Below, piece by piece: positions 1 to 8,871 of a stretch of DNA of 64,000 nucleotides. How positions within the stretch are numbered: the stretch's first letter is position 1; each line of letters begins with the position of its first letter. The DNA comes from Gloeopeniophorella convolvens (taxonomy: Eukaryota > Basidiomycota > Agaricomycetes > Russulales): NCBI GenBank assembly GCA_022496205.1, contig WTXD01000002.1, positions 806,001-870,000 on the forward strand, read 5' to 3'. The notes under the pieces were generated by a model. It was not told the origin of the DNA, did not search any database, and saw only the letters and a program-made list of their open reading frames with translations. The translations under genes were made by a program, and so were the position numbers.

Positions 1-469
1 TGCGGGAAGTGGCACATTGTTTGGGAAGATGGATATCTCGAAAGCGATGCGAGATGGCAGAGAGGTGACCCTTGCACCGCAGTCAGCAGGGGTTCTCGGG
101 GAGAGATATAGGATGCAAATAGTCACTTTTCGTACATGCCTTTCTTGCGCACAGCGCGTTTGGCAGGCGTCCCCTTTACATTCGGTGTGCCAAACTCGCT
201 CTGGCGAGGGCCGCGACGTTTTGGACCTAGAGGGGAATAAGGTGGATCGCGCAGCCCCCTGGCGGCCTCCCAGTCGAAGGGGAGAGAAGCAGAGATGGAG
301 GGGGACTCGAGGGGCGATCGGGAGATCGGATAGGACGTGCGGGACTTGGGGGTGACAGGAAAGGTGGGTCCCGGGGGGTGGAAGGGCCCGAGGAGACGTT
401 TCTGTGCCCGTTGAGAGAGCGCCTCGGTGTCGCCATTGCGTTTGCTTGTGCGAGACGGCGGAGGTCCAT
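1..469 (-). CDS. possible 5' part of an unrecognised leftward gene, cut by the window edge
   Basis: On the minus strand a reading frame open from about 575 to 123 encodes a Pro/Ser/Arg-rich stretch containing the coherent segment PFDWEAARGLRDPPYSPLG, then TPKSR- and GTPN-type patches. At about 130 a plausible donor (gtgact) could splice to an acceptor near 70, after which the frame reads on as TSLPSRIAFEISIFPNNVP to the left edge. This smooth continuation is the main reason to think the frame is real. No ATG lies in this frame. An ATG at 469 lies in an overlapping frame (MDLRRLAQANAMATP), so a first intron would be needed and I could not place it. The family is not recognised. The alternative is a chance open frame in GC-rich DNA. 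Confidence 0.35.
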
Positions 470-575
470 GGCGGCTATTGGAAGGGATGATGGCAGGGCA
501 GAGGAGGGTTTGGTGAGAGCACGAACAATTGGCAAGGCGCGTCTCGCGTGGCGGACACGGCAAAGACACGCGCAA

Positions 576-997
576 CGCGTTCAGTCACTCGTGACATCCG
601 GCGAATATTAGTCACACGCCCGGAAACCCCACTATAATCACCCGATCATTTTTTGTGGGAACCAATTGTTCCTTTAGAAGCAACGAGGCCTCCACGAGGC
701 GGTGTGCCACGTGGAATTTTTGTTTGTACACCATTATGTAATATACACAAATGACCGGAAAAGGCAATAGAAACAATGGGATTTTAAAGTTGGCCCTTTT
801 GGTTCAAGTTGAACATCGACCCCCATCTCATCCTCTTCCCTCGACTCCCACCTTCTCATCTTTTGTCCGTCAGGGACTTATATACGCACCTACCCTCATA
901 TCTTCTTATTTGTCCTGCTTTCTTTTTCACCATAACTTCCACGGAGCGCGCCCGCACCTCCACATCCTTGTCGCCCTCGAATTCGATTAGCGTCAGG
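576..997. other. upstream region between the edge gene and the membrane coiled-coil gene
   Basis: About 420 nt with no convincing coding signal. The open frames here lack splice-supported continuation. The stretch just before 998 is pyrimidine-rich, as is common in fungal promoters and leaders. Confidence 0.5.
879..884 (+). promoter_or_regulatory. TATA-like box of the membrane coiled-coil gene
   Basis: TATATA lies about 115 nt upstream of the ATG at 998 and is followed by a CT-rich leader. Assignment rests on position and sequence only. Confidence 0.35.
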
Positions 998-2553
998 ATG
1001 GCCCAACCTTCGTCTTCCCACCGCGAGCGCGACAGAGAGGGTCATTCGCACCGCTCTGAACGCTCTTCTCATCATCGTCATCATAGAACCATCTCCTCCA
1101 CCACTCTCCTCCTTGTTCTCTCCCTCATCCTGGCGGTCCTTGCCGTCATGCTCTCCCTCCCCAGTCAAAACTCGGCTGCTGCCAATGCTGCCAACCCAGC
1201 AACTTCCGCTGACCCTGCTGCACAAGGGGTATGGAGCGTACTCACCCCCAAGAGGTCTCAGGCCTTGATTGCCCGCGAGAGCAACATCGCTGTTCGTGAG
1301 GCTGAGGTTGCGCGTCGCGAAGCCGAAATCCTTGCTGGTGCCCCCGGGGGTGTCATTGGCACTGGCCCTGTCCCCATTCCATCGGCTTGCCCCCCTTGCG
1401 TTGCCCAGGCTACCTTCGAGCCCCCTCCTATCCAGACTGTCATCAAGGAAGTCTTTCAGGAGAAGGAACTCACCCCTCCCGGTTGGTGGAAAGAGAGCAA
1501 CGTCCGCTTCGATGACATCCTCGACCGTGAGCTCAAGATTGCCGAACGTGAACGCGAGATTAGCCGTCGCGAAGAAACCGTCAACCGCCGTGAGCACGAC
1601 GCGTCCCGTCGTGAAGCCTGGATCATGGAGCAGCTTGCGTGAGTTTCCTAATTGACTTCATTCCTCTTGCGTATCTGACGCCCCGCGTTCAGTGCTCTTG
1701 GTGGCGAATCTGCAGTTGAAGAAGAATACGTGTACGAGCCAGTTGGAGCCAAGCGCAGACCACCCAAGGTACCACCGCCCCTCTACCGCCGTCCCGAGCT
1801 CTGAGACGAAGGAGGTTCCGGATTCGTCTCGCTTTCCCACTTCCGTCAGTTGAAGTCTCTGTGATATCCTTCCTCACTCCTTCGTCCGGGCTTGGGGGAC
1901 AACGGCGTATCATCTCTCTTTTGTCCCCCTCGTTCCCTGTAGCCCTGGGGCCATCTAGTAGAAGACGCGTCGATACGCGTTGAGCGGGATCAATCTTGGT
2001 TCGATCGTCAGATCGGGCGACGCGTCTACACGTGACATGCCGGACAACCTCGTGCGGGTTGGGCTTGTCGGTTCGACTGCTCGTCCTGGCAACGGAGATG
2101 TCTCGCGTTCCAGATGGCTCCAGGGCTACATCCCCCACAATTTCTTTCGAGAATTGCTCGCTGACGCATTTTCTTCCCCTTCTTTAGGAAGTCGTTCCTC
2201 CCGTTCCTGTCGTCATCACTGAAATCGAAACTGCAACACGTACCGTAACCCAAGTTCACATCGAAACCCAGGTTGTCCCGAATGAGACTGCCGCCGTCCC
2301 CCCACCCGCCAACACTCGCCGCGTCGCTCATCCCACCCCTTCGCCTTACACAACTTCCTACTCCACCTCGCTGCCCAGGACGACTTCTGTCGAGGTCCTT
2401 ATCGAACATGAAGAGACCGTCGTTCGCGAAGAGCCTATCGAGGTTGAAGAGATTATTGAGGAGCCGAGGAGACGTGTTGTTCGCAAGCCTCCTCCCCCTC
2501 CCCCGGCTTACCCTCCCGCTGCGTACAGACAAGCGCCGCAGCACTGGTGGTGA
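998..2553 (+). CDS. unrecognised single-pass membrane protein with charged coiled-coil repeats
   Basis: Three exons (998-1638, 1693-1768, 2188-2553) give about 360 aa. The phases agree at both joins, and the donors are gtgagt and gtacca. Residues 1-35 are Ser/His/Arg-rich. Residues about 36-55 form one hydrophobic segment (TLLLVLSLILAVLAVMLSL), so this is probably a signal anchor. Two later blocks repeat the pattern ARExxIxxREAEVxRRE and KIAEREREISRREE, typical of highly charged alpha-helix. The C-terminus is rich in Pro, Glu and Val and ends in HWW. I do not recognise the family. Intron 2 (1769-2187) is about 420 nt, far longer than other introns here. If it is retained, the frame ends at 1804 after PPPLYRRPEL, so a shorter isoform is possible. 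The ATG at 998 is chosen because the upstream in-frame sequence looks like a leader. Confidence 0.7.
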
Positions 2554-3065
2554 GTATGTGCGTGGGTGGCTGACGGTGATGATCATGAACGCGACCTGGG
2601 TTTGTATTGAATATTCATTTCATCTCTTATATCTTCCTTCCTATTCCGCTGCCAGCAGCGCTTTGGTATTATCGAGCCTAACTTTCCTCTTTTGACGTTT
2701 TTGCACCCTACCCTGCGATACCTATCCCCACCGACCCCTACTGACGCTTACGAACATTGACGACAAATGGAGGGCTACTTACCGTGTTACGGCCACACTC
2801 GAGCGATGATACTGCTGGTATTGTAGAATACGAGAGACTGGTGCTTTATATATTTGTTTGCGGGAACGAACGAGTGCGAAATGCTGGGGCAAGTCGAGGA
2901 CCAATGGTAGCCAATGGTTCGGGAATTGTGAGAGTGATCCTTAGTGAGCCGGGTTTGTCGCTGTTTGGTGACCATTTTCGACGCGTCCTGTATTAGACGC
3001 GCACCCCGACTCCGTTCACGTTTAACCAGCTCGTCGTCGCTCACGCGGCTCTTCCTCCTTCCATC
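2554..3065. other. intergenic region between the membrane coiled-coil gene and TOM40
   Basis: It holds the 3' end of the upstream gene and the TOM40 promoter. No coding signal is visible on either strand apart from chance open frames. The last 60 nt before 3066 are pyrimidine-rich. Confidence 0.5.
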
Positions 3066-4364
3066 ATGGCCGCCGTCCCCCAAGAAAAACCCTTCGGTCA
3101 GGGCGCATACATTCCGGCCCCGGTTTCCTCTCAAAACTCCTCCCTGCCCACCGTGCTGTCCCCGCTCGCGAATGTGTATTCCCGCTTCTCCAGCTGGCGC
3201 ACAGCACTCGGTCTGCCCAACCCTGGAACAGTGGAGAACCTCCAGAAGGAGGTTAAATGTACAGTCTATGCCTCCTGCTCTTCTTGGAAGGAAGTTGACC
3301 CGTGACGTAGCGACACACCTCAGCAACTTCATCTTCGATGGAGCGCGGGCCGACCTCATGAAGGGGCTTTCCATGGACCCGGCCTTCCAGGTCACCCACT
3401 CGTTCCAGCTGGCTTCCCAGTCTGTCCCGCCCACGTACTCGTTTGGTGCATTGTTTGCGAATCCCAAGGTTGGTCGCGAAGTTCAGTTGTGTGACCTGGC
3501 ATGCTTCTGACGCGACATTCTTGAAAGACTCTCCTCCAAGGAAACATCGACCATGAGGGCAATGTCTCCGGCCGCTACCAGCAGAGCTGGTCACCATCGA
3601 ATATCTCGAAGGTGCAGGCGCAGGTACGTCGTTTCACACTTCTCACGCCTTGAGCCACCCGAGCTCACCATGCTACCGTTCAGTTGGGGATGCAGCCCGG
3701 CCACACCATGATTCAGCTCGAGCACGACTACACGGGTCTCGACTACACGGTGAATGCCAAGCTCATCAACCCGTCGCCATTGGACGGCTCGGGTATCTAC
3801 GTCGGCAGCTACCTGCAGTCCGTCACGAAGAACCTCGCGTTGGGTGTCGAGACCTTGTACCAGCGGGCCGCGCTCGACCAGGCCGAGACGACCTCGTCAT
3901 ATCTTGCCAAGCTCAGTGGCACGGAGGGCAACTGGATTGCGACGGCGCAGATCCAGCCCATCGGCGTCCTCCAGGCGACTTACTGGCACAAGCTGAGCGA
4001 AAAGGTGGAGGCCGCGGCAGATCTGCAGGTCATTGCCGCGCCCATGCGTCGCGATGCGATTGCCACCGTAGGCGCAAAATACGACCTGCGCATGTCGACG
4101 TTCCGCGCCCAGCTGGATTCGACGGGCAAGGTGTCTGCGCTGCTGGAGCAGCGGTTTGCACCTAGCTTTTCGTTCTCGGTTGCTGGGGAGATCGATCACT
4201 TCAAAGTATGTTCTCTTGCTGTATATCTTGTCCTTGTGATACTAATCTTTTCCCTCCCCCAGAACTCGTCCAAGGTCGGCGTTAGTGTGATGATCGAGAG
4301 CACGAGCTTAACACCCGAGGAGATGGGGATGGTCCCGCCGCCAGGGCAGCCTGCGCCGTTCTAG
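3066..4364 (+). CDS. TOM40: mitochondrial outer-membrane import channel Tom40
   Basis: Five exons (3066-3258, 3311-3468, 3528-3623, 3684-4205, 4263-4364) encode 356 aa, the usual length for Tom40. Tom40 is the beta-barrel pore of the TOM complex, through which nuclear-encoded precursors enter mitochondria. Family landmarks are visible: ENLQKEVK followed by THLSNFIFDGARADL, then SMDPAFQVTHSFQL, QGNIDHEGNVSGRY, and the long C-terminal barrel with LGMQPGHTMIQLEHDYTG and YDLRMSTFRAQLDSTGKV. Two acceptors were chosen against nearer AG dinucleotides because only they preserve frame and the conserved blocks (tag before 3311, aaag before 3528). The N-terminus is short and has no presequence, as expected for this protein. 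Confidence 0.95.
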
Positions 4365-4576
4365 GCACATTACGATTGTCGATACGCTAGATTAATGCAT
4401 ACAGCATCTTACATTGGTTCCTCTCGCTATTGAAACAAGCCCCCTGCTCACGCGCTCTGCTGGAAACGACTGGAAGGCTCGGGCGGACCGAGGCGTGGGA
4501 AACGCTGATCGAGACCGAGAACAGGCCGCCTTTTCTCGTCATAGCGCAAGTTGACGCCCGCAGCTCTCTGCAAGGC

Positions 4577-5532
4577 ATGGCCTCCTTGGTCGTCGTCAAA
4601 AATCTGTCCTGCGTAAGGCCAGAAGGTGACCCCATCTTCACAAACGTAACTTTCAATGTGAACGAGGGCGACATCATCATTATACAGGCACGCAGTGGCG
4701 CTGGGTAAGCCAAGCTCCATCCCTATTATCGATCCCGACCCTGCAGCAGCGCCGTCTGATCCCGCGGACGCTCCTCCGCTCGCAGAAAATCGACCCTGCT
4801 CAAGTGCCTCGCGCACCTCAACCTCTACCACGGCACGGTCGAGTTCAGAGGAAAGTAAGTCTCCGTTCCAGTCCCGGTAGAGCCGAGTCTCAGCATCTGC
4901 CCTCGCCGCTGCCCTGGCAGGCCCCCAAAGAGCTATGGTGCGTGCACCCCGCTGCTACGCGCCGTGCGCGCCCCCATGACGCCCCCTCCCCCCGCCAGGC
5001 GTCCCGACCTACAGGACCTACGTGCAGTACGTCCCGCAGCGGCCGTCGCTGCTGCCCGGCACGCCGCGCGACCTGATCGAGACGCTCTCGACGTTCCACG
5101 CGCGCCTCGCACCCGAGCGGATCACGGGCGATGCGCTGCACCTCGAGCGCGCGCTCGAGCTCGCGGAGCGGTGGGGTATCGGGCGCGAGCTCTGGGACCG
5201 CCCATGGGGCTCGCTCAGCGGCGGCGAGGCGCAGCGGCTCTCGCTCGCGATCCCGCACGGGCTCAACAGCGCCGAGGTGCTGCTGCTGGACGGTGAGTTG
5301 CGTGGCGTGGCGTGCTTCCGCTCATGCTGACGGATGCGCCTCGGGGCAGAGCCGACGTCCGCGCTCGACGCAGAGACGTCTGCGATGGTCGAGCGCACGC
5401 TGGTGGAGGAGGTCCGGGCGGACTCGGCGCTCAAGGCGGTCGTGTGGATCACCCACTCGGAGGAGCAGGCTGCCCGCGTCGGCACGCGCTTCTTGCAGCT
5501 GACGCCCACCGGCATCAACGAGGAGGCACCGG

Positions 5533-5570
<38 letters not shown>
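4577..5570 (+). CDS. soluble ABC-type ATPase resembling bacterial FetA/YbbL
   Basis: A stand-alone nucleotide-binding domain in five exons with no membrane segment. Walker A reads ARSGAGKST and is split by the first intron. Its first Gly of the GxxGxGKS pattern is Ala. The Q-loop is YVPQ, the signature is LSGGEAQR, Walker B is VLLLDEPTSALD (split by an intron before EP), and the H-loop is WITHSEEQ. Overall order and spacing match E. coli FetA/YbbL, the ATPase of a putative metal or iron exporter whose permease is FetB/YbbM. Plant STAR1 is a relative. No permease gene lies nearby. The start at 4577 (MASLVVVKNL) fits the family N-terminus, although the frame is open further upstream. The protein ends in ten Gln from a CAG run. 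The transported substrate is unknown. Confidence 0.85.
5538..5567 (+). repeat. (CAG)10 trinucleotide repeat encoding a C-terminal poly-Gln tail
   Basis: Ten perfect CAG units sit directly before the TAG stop of the ABC ATPase gene. Unit number is likely to vary between strains, as for other perfect trinucleotide runs. Confidence 0.95.
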
Positions 5571-6108
5571 CAGTAACATGGCAGGCGGCGGCGCGGCGTT
5601 GTTCTTGGGTTTTGGAGATTAAATTAGATGAACTTACAGATGTATCGCTAGACACACGCATTCGATTCTTGTTCCCGGTCTCTGAGCTATGTCCGTGCAG
5701 ACAGTAGTGCCCCCACGCCTCCGCCGTGTACCGGATCACGCCCGTCATTGCAGGGTATGCTTTCAGTTGAGCGAGCCGCAGCGACCCACCTCTACGTTCG
5801 TAGTGATGCATCGAATGTGTCAAGGACACGTAGCACCGGTGCGCCGGTGGCGCTTCCAGGCGCCGTCGAGCTCATCGGTGAGGATAGATGCGGCGGATGC
5901 ACCCAGGATTCCACGAGATGTGGCGGTTCTCGTGCGTGACGCATGTGGCCGCGTAATTGAATACGCGCGAGGGGATGATCAGAAGACAGCAGAGAGATGC
6001 TTCGTCGCGTCAGCGGCCGACATTGAAAGACCGGGGCGCTCTACAGTTATTTACAACCAAGTCCCGCGCGGGAGAGTTGTAGATGCATTGGTGCGACCTC
6101 AAGGCGTT
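5571..6108. other. intergenic region between the ABC ATPase gene and the tRNA gene
   Basis: About 540 nt. A long plus-strand open frame crosses it and runs through the tRNA, so I treat that frame as chance. No other feature is visible. Confidence 0.5.
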
Positions 6109-6204
6109 GGACCTTTAGCTCAATCGGTAGAGCTTTGTACTTATGAGGTTGCCTTGGCCTGCCTATACATGCAAGGGTCCCGAGTTCGATTCTCGGAAGG
6201 TCCA
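6109..6204 (+). tRNA. tRNA-Ile(UAU) with a 23-nt intron
   Basis: The acceptor stem GGACCTT pairs with AAGGTCC, with discriminator A at 6204. The D arm is GCTC-AATCGGTA-GAGC and the T arm is CCGAG-TTCGATT-CTCGG. The anticodon stem TTGTA pairs with TGCAA, with one G-U pair. The loop starts C-T-TAT, giving anticodon UAU (reads AUA codons). An intron of about 23 nt follows position 37, the standard site for eukaryotic tRNA introns, and tRNA-Ile(UAU) carries an intron in many eukaryotes. The mature length is 73 nt. An oddity is that position 37 reads G, whereas A (modified to t6A) is usual for tRNAs reading ANN codons. The internal A and B boxes lie in the D and T arms. Confidence 0.85.
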
Positions 6205-6205
6205 C

Positions 6206-6210
6206 TTTTT
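6206..6210 (+). terminator. RNA polymerase III terminator of the tRNA gene
   Basis: A run of five T residues begins two bases after the tRNA 3' end. Confidence 0.8.
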
Positions 6211-6365
6211 GTTCCGTTCTCGTGCCCCTTCAAAGCCAATAGTCAGCGCCAGTATCACTCGTTTGCTTCCAGGTTGTGTTCTGCGAATGGGAAATTGATC
6301 CTGCAGCTTACGATCACAGTAAATACAGGGGATGAACGTAAACAACAATACTACGCTACAAACAC

Positions 6366-8660
6366 CTATGCAGGCACACCCGGGCCCTGAAGCCCCTGCG
6401 TGCGCGGCATGGCAGTGCGCAACGCCCGCAGGACACCCTCGGGATCGTGCTCCGTCCACGCCATAAGAACTTGCGTCATCTTGGCACTCTGGTCCAGCTT
6501 GTCCTTGAGCTTCTCGAACAGCTCCGCCTCGCTGCTCTTCGCTATGTGCTCGACCTCTGTCCGAGTGGTCATGAGAATGGGGATCACCTGGTCCTGCACT
6601 TGCTTCTTTATCGACGCGCGGATCGTCTCGAGAACGTACTCGGGTAGCGGATCCGTCAAGGGTGCTGGCATCGTGCGGAGCGCTTGCGCGGCAAAGGCGC
6701 TCTGTAACTGTCGCGCCTGCTCCTGGAGACGCGCTATCGCTTCTGCCTGGTCCCGGTCTTTTTGTATCAGCTACAATTGGGCCGACCGTGAGTGTGAAAA
6801 TAGAATCTGGGGTAGGACCACGGACCTGATTGAACAATTCTCTGTCCGCAGCCTCGTCCTGCTTGATGCGCTCGTTCTCGCGTTGAAGCCCGTTCAATCG
6901 AGGGATGAACTCTGCCATCTCCTGCGCGAGTTCTGCAATTTCCTGGTCTGCCTGAGCGAAGCCCGCGTTCAGCGATGCAACCATTTCCGTAGCTTGTGGG
7001 CCAAGCTCACTGTCCCGCGGGACAGCGAACTCGGGGCTTTGCGTGAACTCGTCGATCTTCTCGTCTATTCTCAGTTCGACCTGCTCCATCACGTCGCGGG
7101 AGTGTTGGTGCATGTCATTCTCCATCTCGAGCAGGCGATCCTCGATCTCGCGGATGCTGTTCTTGATAGAGTCTACGTTCTCGCGCATCTCTAACGACGC
7201 GGCGGCGGCCGCACCGTCAGCAGAGGGGCGCCGCCGCCGCTTGTTAGCGGGGATGGCCCCTTCCTCGTCGTCCACCTCCATCACGTCTCTGTCGGGGTCT
7301 TGCTGCACTGCGCCGAGACTGCTCGGATGTAGCTTGTTCAGAGCTTCGATCCGCTTGTGCAGCCGGTTGACGTTGTCCGCCAGCGCGCCGAGCATCGTCT
7401 TTGCCTCCTTCAGCTTGCTCTCTACTTCGCCGACCCGCTGGGAAGGAATGATGGGCCAAAAGTCCGTTTCGGCCAGGCGGACCATCGCGCCGTCCAAAGA
7501 GGCTTTCTTCTCTTCCCGAATGGCTTCGGCGGCGGCAAGGCCTGATGTGAACGAAGTCCGCATGACCTCGGGGAGAGACTCAAAACCAATCGCCTGGACC
7601 TGGCGCCGACGGGCGAGCACATCCTGGTCCAGCTTTCCGAGGTCCATGTAATCTCGGGTGGCGTCTGCCATTAAGCTGATGGAAGGTAAGCACAACAGGC
7701 GAAACCGAGGATGCATCTATGCTCACATGATCCGCTTTTCCCATACAGCGCGCCGCTGTTCCTGGGTCATCTCCTCCTTTGGAGGCGGTAGCATCTGCGG
7801 AGGCGGCGGCGGAGGCGGAGGCGGCAAAGGGGCCCATGAGAGCTTGCGCGGTGCCGATGGGCCGGGTGCCTGTTCTGCACGCGGCGGAGCGGGGGCTGAG
7901 GCTGGTGCAGGGGCAGGGGTAGGGGGAGGGGCGGCAAAAGGCCTTGCCTGGGTAGTCGGTGCAGTATTGGGGGACATTGTGTGAGCTTGACGGGGTGAAG
8001 GGGGGGGAGGGCGGTTCCAAGAGGCTTTGCTCGGGGCTGCTGCAGGTTCTTCCTTGATGGGAGAGCGGCCGGCAGGGCCGTTGCGCTCAATCCGTTCGAG
8101 AAGGGACGGACGGAGTGGCGGAGGTGTGCGGGAACGGGGACGTGTGCGAGCGTCAAAGACTGCGGGACGGCGGGGGGACGGAGAGCGGGAACGTCGACGC
8201 GGTGAATTGCCGTGTGGGCGGTCCAGGGGACTACGCGAAGAGGTGTGCTGTCGAGCGGGATCTAGGCTGTAAGCGGGAGCACGAGGCGGAGGCGGCCGTG
8301 CTAATGATCGTGGGCTTCTAGGATTGTGTTGGTGTGTGACAGACGATAAACTGTCGTTTCTGTGGCGGGGTGACGACGGGGTGCGAAGAGGCGAGGCCTC
8401 GCGCGAGCGCCGACGATTCTCAGGTATGGGACCACCCGAGACAACTGTGGGCCATTCCGGGTCTGATGGGTGGATGAAATTGCAAACTGTAGCGGAGCGA
8501 GGGCAGCCGTGGTAGCCGCGTGCGTGGAGGCGGGTCCCGCTCTCGTCGAAATACTGGGGCGCGGGGGCGGGGGGTGAGTGCGAACGGACAGGGAGATTCA
8601 GGATTGGAGACGACGAACGAGACAACGGCGGGTCTTTCGCGGGCCAAGGTTGGGTGGCAT
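6366..8660 (-). CDS. unrecognised Arg/Ser/Pro-rich protein with a CCCH-like motif and a long coiled coil
   Basis: Read leftward. The N-terminal part has YFDESGTRLHARGYHGC and then CNFIHP, resembling a degenerate CCCH zinc finger. A region of RS, SP and PRR patches and a stretch of eleven Pro follow. After an intron (7676-7726) comes LMADATRDYMDLGKLD, a basic KRRRR patch and about 250 residues of charged heptad-like helix. After a second intron near 6772-6826 it continues to a stop at 6366 (QGPGVPA). Both introns keep frame with canonical ends. The start is uncertain: the frame is open to 8775 without a good ATG, and ATG 8660 followed by an intron ending just before YFDES is my best guess. A nuclear, RNA-related role is only an inference from composition. 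Confidence 0.6.
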
Positions 8661-8715
8661 GGTAATAGGAGCTCAGAAGAGCGTGGTTGGTGAGAAAGTG
8701 GGCTTCCCAGTGCGC

Positions 8716-8731
8716 TATAATACAAGTAGAC
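8716..8731 (+). promoter_or_regulatory. TATA-like element upstream of GT15 copy 1
   Basis: TATAATACAAGTAGAC lies about 155 nt before the first ATG of the gene. It resembles the TATA plus ATAGAC elements upstream of the two following paralogues. Confidence 0.4.
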
Positions 8732-8871
8732 GTGTTCACAGACTCTGCGTGTTGGACCCGAGTCCCCCTCCTCAATTCGCGAGCACGCCGAAGAGTGTCG
8801 CCTTGTCGCCCCTCTCGCTGGGCCTCGCTAAGCTCATCGCACCCGATCAGTGCATCAAGATTCGGCGAACG

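Noticed and set aside
896..1597. 233-codon minus-strand frame opposite the membrane coiled-coil gene
   Set aside because: It is the reverse of strongly periodic coding sequence. The plus-strand reading has splice-supported exons.
5689..6390. A 233-codon plus-strand open frame covering the tRNA gene
   Set aside because: It runs straight through a well-folded tRNA, has no domain and no codon pattern like neighbouring genes. It is a chance frame.
8420..8775. Extending the Arg/Ser/Pro-rich protein to the first codon of its open frame at 8775
   Set aside because: That would place the coding start across the TATA-like element of the divergent GT15 gene, and the extra residues look non-conserved. 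A pyrimidine-rich acceptor just before YFDES argues for an intron there.
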